This document shows positions 60,371 to 64,000 of a stretch of DNA of 64,000 nucleotides, piece by piece; positions within the stretch are counted from its first letter, which is position 1, and each line of letters starts with the position of its first letter. The DNA is from an uncultured Collinsella sp. Its GTDB lineage: Bacteria; Actinomycetota; Coriobacteriia; Coriobacteriales; Coriobacteriaceae. Where the stretch lies: contig URKM01000004.1 in assembly GCA_900548365.1 (NCBI GenBank), positions 22,088 to 86,087 of the forward strand, given 5' to 3'. The notes below the pieces were generated by a model. It was given only the letters and a program-made list of their open reading frames with translations. It was not told where the DNA came from and made no database searches. Position numbers and translations under genes: made by a program.

Positions 60371-60862
60371 ATGGGCAGCAGCCAAAACAAAGCCCGCATC
60401 GGACGGTTTACAGAGGTTATGGTCGCAACCATAAGGCTTGTCGCCACGCTTCTATTCCTCTTCGGCATCATGCTTCGAGATCGTTATCAATATTATGGCG
60501 ACCTTTATGACTCATATGACGGAATCTCATGGGGAGAAACAGGGACCGTCGTCCTTGTCTTTTCAGCCATCGCCCTCTTCCTCTATGGAACCTGGCGAAG
60601 CAAGCCGAATGCGCGCTCCCTGAGCAGTATTCCCGTCGCGTTGCCCATCATGACCTATCATGATTTCGGGATGATGTGGCAATGCGTCTCCCATGCTGCA
60701 AATCCCTGGTTTTCCGATTTGCCATGGTGCCTTGAAAACGTCGTGCTGCCCGTGGCATGGTTCACGAAAAAGATCGAGTTAGTTGCTGCAGCGCTCGCGC
60801 TCGCCCCCAGCCTCTTTGTCTTTATAAAACAGCGCACCCAAGGTGATAAACAAGACAGATGA
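60371..60862 (+). CDS. Uncharacterised integral membrane protein
   Basis: A 163-residue protein I do not recognise. Predicted membrane helices lie at about 17-36 (VMVATIRLVATLLFLFGIML), 57-75 (GTVVLVFSAIALFLYGTW), possibly 86-103, and 134-153 (IELVAAALALAPSLFVFI), with a Tyr/Asp-rich external loop between the first two and a polar C-terminus. ATG 60371 has AGGAGAGG upstream, which supports it as a real gene. Base composition is visibly more AT-rich than its neighbours and codon use is not biased, suggesting recent acquisition or low expression. It is transcribed against priA and metK. Confidence 0.7.
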   Translation: MGSSQNKARIGRFTEVMVATIRLVATLLFLFGIMLRDRYQYYGDLYDSYDGISWGETGTVVLVFSAIALFLYGTWRSKPNARSLSSIPVALPIMTYHDFGMMWQCVSHAANPWFSDLPWCLENVVLPVAWFTKKIELVAAALALAPSLFVFIKQRTQGDKQDR

Positions 60863-60994
60863 AATCCCATGCAGAGAATGAACGACTCGGACGACACGAT
60901 TAGATAGGGCAATCAAATGGGGGCCGGAAGCGGAATCTTAACTCAGGTAGGCATGCGACGGCCGCGCCATGAGCCTAAAAGCTTCCCCACGAAC

Positions 60995-61030
60995 GAGGGC
61001 GCCGTACCATGCATGCGGTACGACGCCCTC
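60995..61030 (-). terminator. Hairpin after metK
   Basis: Outer stem GAGGGCG / CGCCCTC, small internal loop, inner stem GTACC / GGTAC, loop atgcatgc, 38 nt after the metK stop. No T-run directly follows, so a terminator role is likely but not certain. Confidence 0.55.
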
Positions 61031-61068
61031 GAGGACAAGTGTTCATACGCTTGCGGAAGCGAGCGACC

Positions 61069-62361
<1,293 letters not shown>

Positions 62362-62382
62362 GGAAGCCCCTTTCACAATTGC

Positions 62383-62411
62383 GCCCGGCGACCGTTACCA
62401 TTCCGCCGGGC
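62383..62411 (-). promoter_or_regulatory. metK: GC-rich hairpin in the metK leader
   Basis: An 8-bp stem gcccggcg / cgccgggc with a 13-nt loop, between the promoter and the ribosome-binding site. It is too short for, and does not resemble, the SAM-I or SAM-II riboswitch; function unknown. Confidence 0.45.
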
Positions 62412-62424
62412 ATGTAGCCCTACC

Positions 62425-62452
62425 AGTATAGGCATCCGCATCGCGGGCTCAA
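62425..62452 (-). promoter_or_regulatory. metK: Sigma-70-type promoter of metK
   Basis: On the minus strand TTGAGC, 16-nt spacer, TATACT, placing the transcript start about 55 nt before the metK ATG. Confidence 0.6.
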
Positions 62453-62520
62453 GGAAATTCGAACCGCACCACGGTAATGACGCAAACGCGAGAAGCTTCC
62501 CAATAGTCGCCTGGCACTAA

Positions 62521-63116
62521 ATGTCAAAAATGAGTCTTTAAAATGCAATGTATAAACGTGTCATCATTTTTATTCCTCAGATGTACGCTAATTCGACCGT
62601 CAGATACCGAAACCGAAGAATGCACGTCACCAATGAAGGGCTAAAAGGGTGTATTCTGCCAATCGCCCCGCGTCTTGAACAGTTTTTGCGCCATCAAAAG
62701 ACTCAAAATTGACATTCAGTGCCACATCAACCCTGCAGTTTGCAGCATGCTGCGAATTCATTGAAAACTATATGCAGAAGCACCAGAAGAATATGCATAC
62801 ACAATTCCCTCGCTTCGAAATCTACCGCACTCGCCCTCCAAGGAATCGCCGGCGGGCTCCCGAGCGTCTCGCCACGGCGTCCCAAGCGCCACACGCGGCG
62901 GCCCTCGAATGCCACGAGCTGATGCCCTCGCGCCGGCGCCCTAAGCGTCTACCATCGATATCCGATACACCGCATGCCGTCAATCCAGGCACCCGATACC
63001 GAGTCGGCCGGAAGGCTCCAGCCCGCCGCCCTCTACGATCCTGCCTCGGAGTGTGCATAGTTTGACGATACGCCTGGTGTCGCAAGACAGCGGGTTTAAG
63101 TGCCGCATCTGCGGTT
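62521..63116. other. Long unassigned intergenic stretch between metK and gltX
   Basis: The part to about 62815 is AT-rich and featureless to me. About 62820-63060 is much more GC-rich, like coding or structured RNA, with short open frames in several phases (for example Arg-rich frames on both strands) but none with a ribosome-binding site, recognisable motif or consistent codon use. It does not match tRNA, tmRNA, RNase P, T-box or SRP RNA features I looked for. It may be a gene remnant or an unknown non-coding RNA. Confidence 0.4.
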
Positions 63117-63122
63117 TATAAT
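63117..63122 (+). promoter_or_regulatory. gltX: Possible -10 element of gltX
   Basis: TATAAT 65 nt upstream of gltX; the best -35 (TTTAAG, 16-nt spacer) is weak. Confidence 0.4.
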
Positions 63123-63186
63123 AATCAACGGTCTATACGCTATAAGTCCTTGAATGAATAAAGGTATCAACCAAGAGGAGCAGTCC

Positions 63187-64000
63187 ATGAGCTCAAACGT
63201 TCGCGTTCGCTTCGCGCCTTCGCCTACCGGCAAGCTGCATATCGGCGGTGCCCGCACGGCGATCTATAACTGGGCGTTCGCCCGCGCCAACGGCGGCACC
63301 TTCATCCTGCGCATCGACGACACCGACCCCACGCGCTCCACCGACGAGAACACCCAGATCATCCTGCGCGCCATGCGCTGGCTGGGTCTCGACTGGGACG
63401 AGGGCCCCGAGGTCGGCGGCGACTTCGGCCCCTACGCGCAGACCGAGCGCCTGGACCTCTACAAGCAGACCGCCGAGCGCCTGCTCGCCGAGGGCAAGGC
63501 GTACCCCTGCTTCTGCACGCCCGAGCAGCTGGCCGCCGACCGCGAGGCGGCCCAGGCCCGCAAGGATCCCTTCCAGGGCTACCAGCGCCGCTGCCGCGAC
63601 CTCACGCCCGAGGAGGCCCAGGCGCGCATCGACGCCGGCGAGCCCTACGTCCTGCGCATCAAGGTGCCTGAGGACCGCGGCAACGTCGTGATCAACGACG
63701 CCGTCCACGGCGAGGTCGTCTTCGACGCCAAGGAGCTCGACGACTTCGTGATCTTCCGCTCCGACGGCACGCCCACGTACAACTTCGCCACCGTCGTGGA
63801 CGATGCGCTCATGGGCATCACCCACGTCATCCGCGGCGACGACCACCTCTCCAACACCCCGCGCCAGGTCATGGTCTACGAGGCCATGGGCGCGCCCGTC
63901 CCCACCTTCGCCCACATCTCCATGATCCTGGGCGCCGACGGCAAGAAGCTCTCCAAGCGCCACGGCGCCACCTCGGTGGAGGAGTACCGCGACGCCGGCT
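63187..64000 (+). CDS. gltX: Glutamyl-tRNA synthetase, 5' part; runs off the window
   Basis: The 271 codons in view encode the catalytic domain of a class I glutamyl-tRNA synthetase. The HIGH-like motif is HIGG (18-21) in [37 protein letters not shown] follows, and the KMSKS-like motif is KLSKR near 253-257. AAGAGGAGCAGTCC precedes ATG 63187. If no glnS or with gatCAB present it could be non-discriminating, which cannot be judged here. Codon bias is very strong, implying high expression. The 3' end is outside the window. Confidence 0.97.
   Translation, partial: MSSNVRVRFAPSPTGKLHIGGARTAIYNWAFARANGGTFILRIDDTDPTRSTDENTQIILRAMRWLGLDWDEGPEVGGDFGPYAQTERLDLYKQTAERLLAEGKAYPCFCTPEQLAADREAAQARKDPFQGYQRRCRDLTPEEAQARIDAGEPYVLRIKVPEDRGNVVINDAVHGEVVFDAKELDDFVIFRSDGTPTYNFATVVDDALMGITHVIRGDDHLSNTPRQVMVYEAMGAPVPTFAHISMILGADGKKLSKRHGATSVEEYRDAG

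Noticed and set aside
62709..63065. 118-codon Arg-rich frame as a possible gene
   Set aside because: No ribosome-binding site, spans the AT-rich/GC-rich boundary, and no recognisable sequence; kept only as part of the unassigned region.
63060..63186. T-box riboswitch in front of gltX
   Set aside because: No T-box sequence (TGGNACCGCG) or terminator/antiterminator pair is visible.
63193..63963. 256-codon frame antisense to gltX
   Set aside because: gltX has both class I synthetase motifs; the reverse frame is a codon-bias artefact.

Overview
The window looks like chromosomal DNA of a host-associated, fermentative actinobacterium of the class Coriobacteriia, most like Collinsella (inference). 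Sequence support: GC-rich coding regions with strongly C/G-ending codons in adhE, glgP and gltX; an actinobacterial-type integration host factor (mihF) next to gmk and rpoZ; and a mix of actinobacterial and Firmicutes-like traits (PyrK/PyrD class 1B dihydroorotate dehydrogenase, paired GlgC/GlgD, AdhE). I see no prophage, insertion sequence, CRISPR array, rRNA or tRNA gene.

Layout. 1-6.0 kb (minus): rnj, ftsK, a rodZ-like gene and the start of yajQ. 6.3-9.1 kb: pnp and rpsO with hairpins around both. 9.2-16.5 kb: a long, tightly packed minus-strand run dnaJ2-dnaJ-mtaB-phoH-ybeY-dgkA-era-recO (chaperones, tRNA and rRNA maturation, cell envelope, repair). 16.7-21.4 kb: a dCMP deaminase, then lepA-dusB-hemW. 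rpsT at 21.6 kb is the first plus-strand gene. 22.0-26.0 kb: comEA-comEC-holA (DNA uptake and replication). 26.3-28.7 kb: mihF-gmk-rpoZ-thiI. 28.9-34.2 kb: the pyrimidine operon pyrR-pyrB-pyrC-pyrK-pyrD-pyrF behind a terminator-like leader hairpin.

34.7-39.0 kb (plus): rpmB, a long non-coding leader with paired operator-like motifs, adhE and an orphan kinase-fold gene. 39.2-40.6 kb (minus): a HAD phosphatase and thiamine pyrophosphokinase. 41.0-54.3 kb (plus): a complete glycogen locus glgB-glgP-glgC-glgD-glgA followed by a GH13-GH77 fusion enzyme. 54.4 kb: a small FmdB-type zinc-ribbon gene. 54.7-62.4 kb (minus): metK, then priA-def-fmt-rsmB, with a divergent orphan membrane-protein gene between metK and priA. 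gltX begins at 63.2 kb and runs off the right edge.

How it fits together: the locus makes ADP-glucose (GlgC with the GlgC-like GlgD), polymerises and branches it (GlgA, GlgB), and degrades it (GlgP plus the fused debranching/transfer enzyme); AdhE provides the ethanol end of fermentation. The most unusual feature is that GlgA carries a roughly 365-residue Ala/Lys/Pro/Thr-rich tail resembling histone H1 tails, and GlgB a shorter one of the same kind. Other points of interest are a membrane-anchored DnaJ paired with a normal DnaJ, a kinase-fold orphan behind adhE, and what looks like a broken-up ancestral actinobacterial pyr-mihF-gmk-rpoZ-metK-priA-def-fmt-rsmB cluster.
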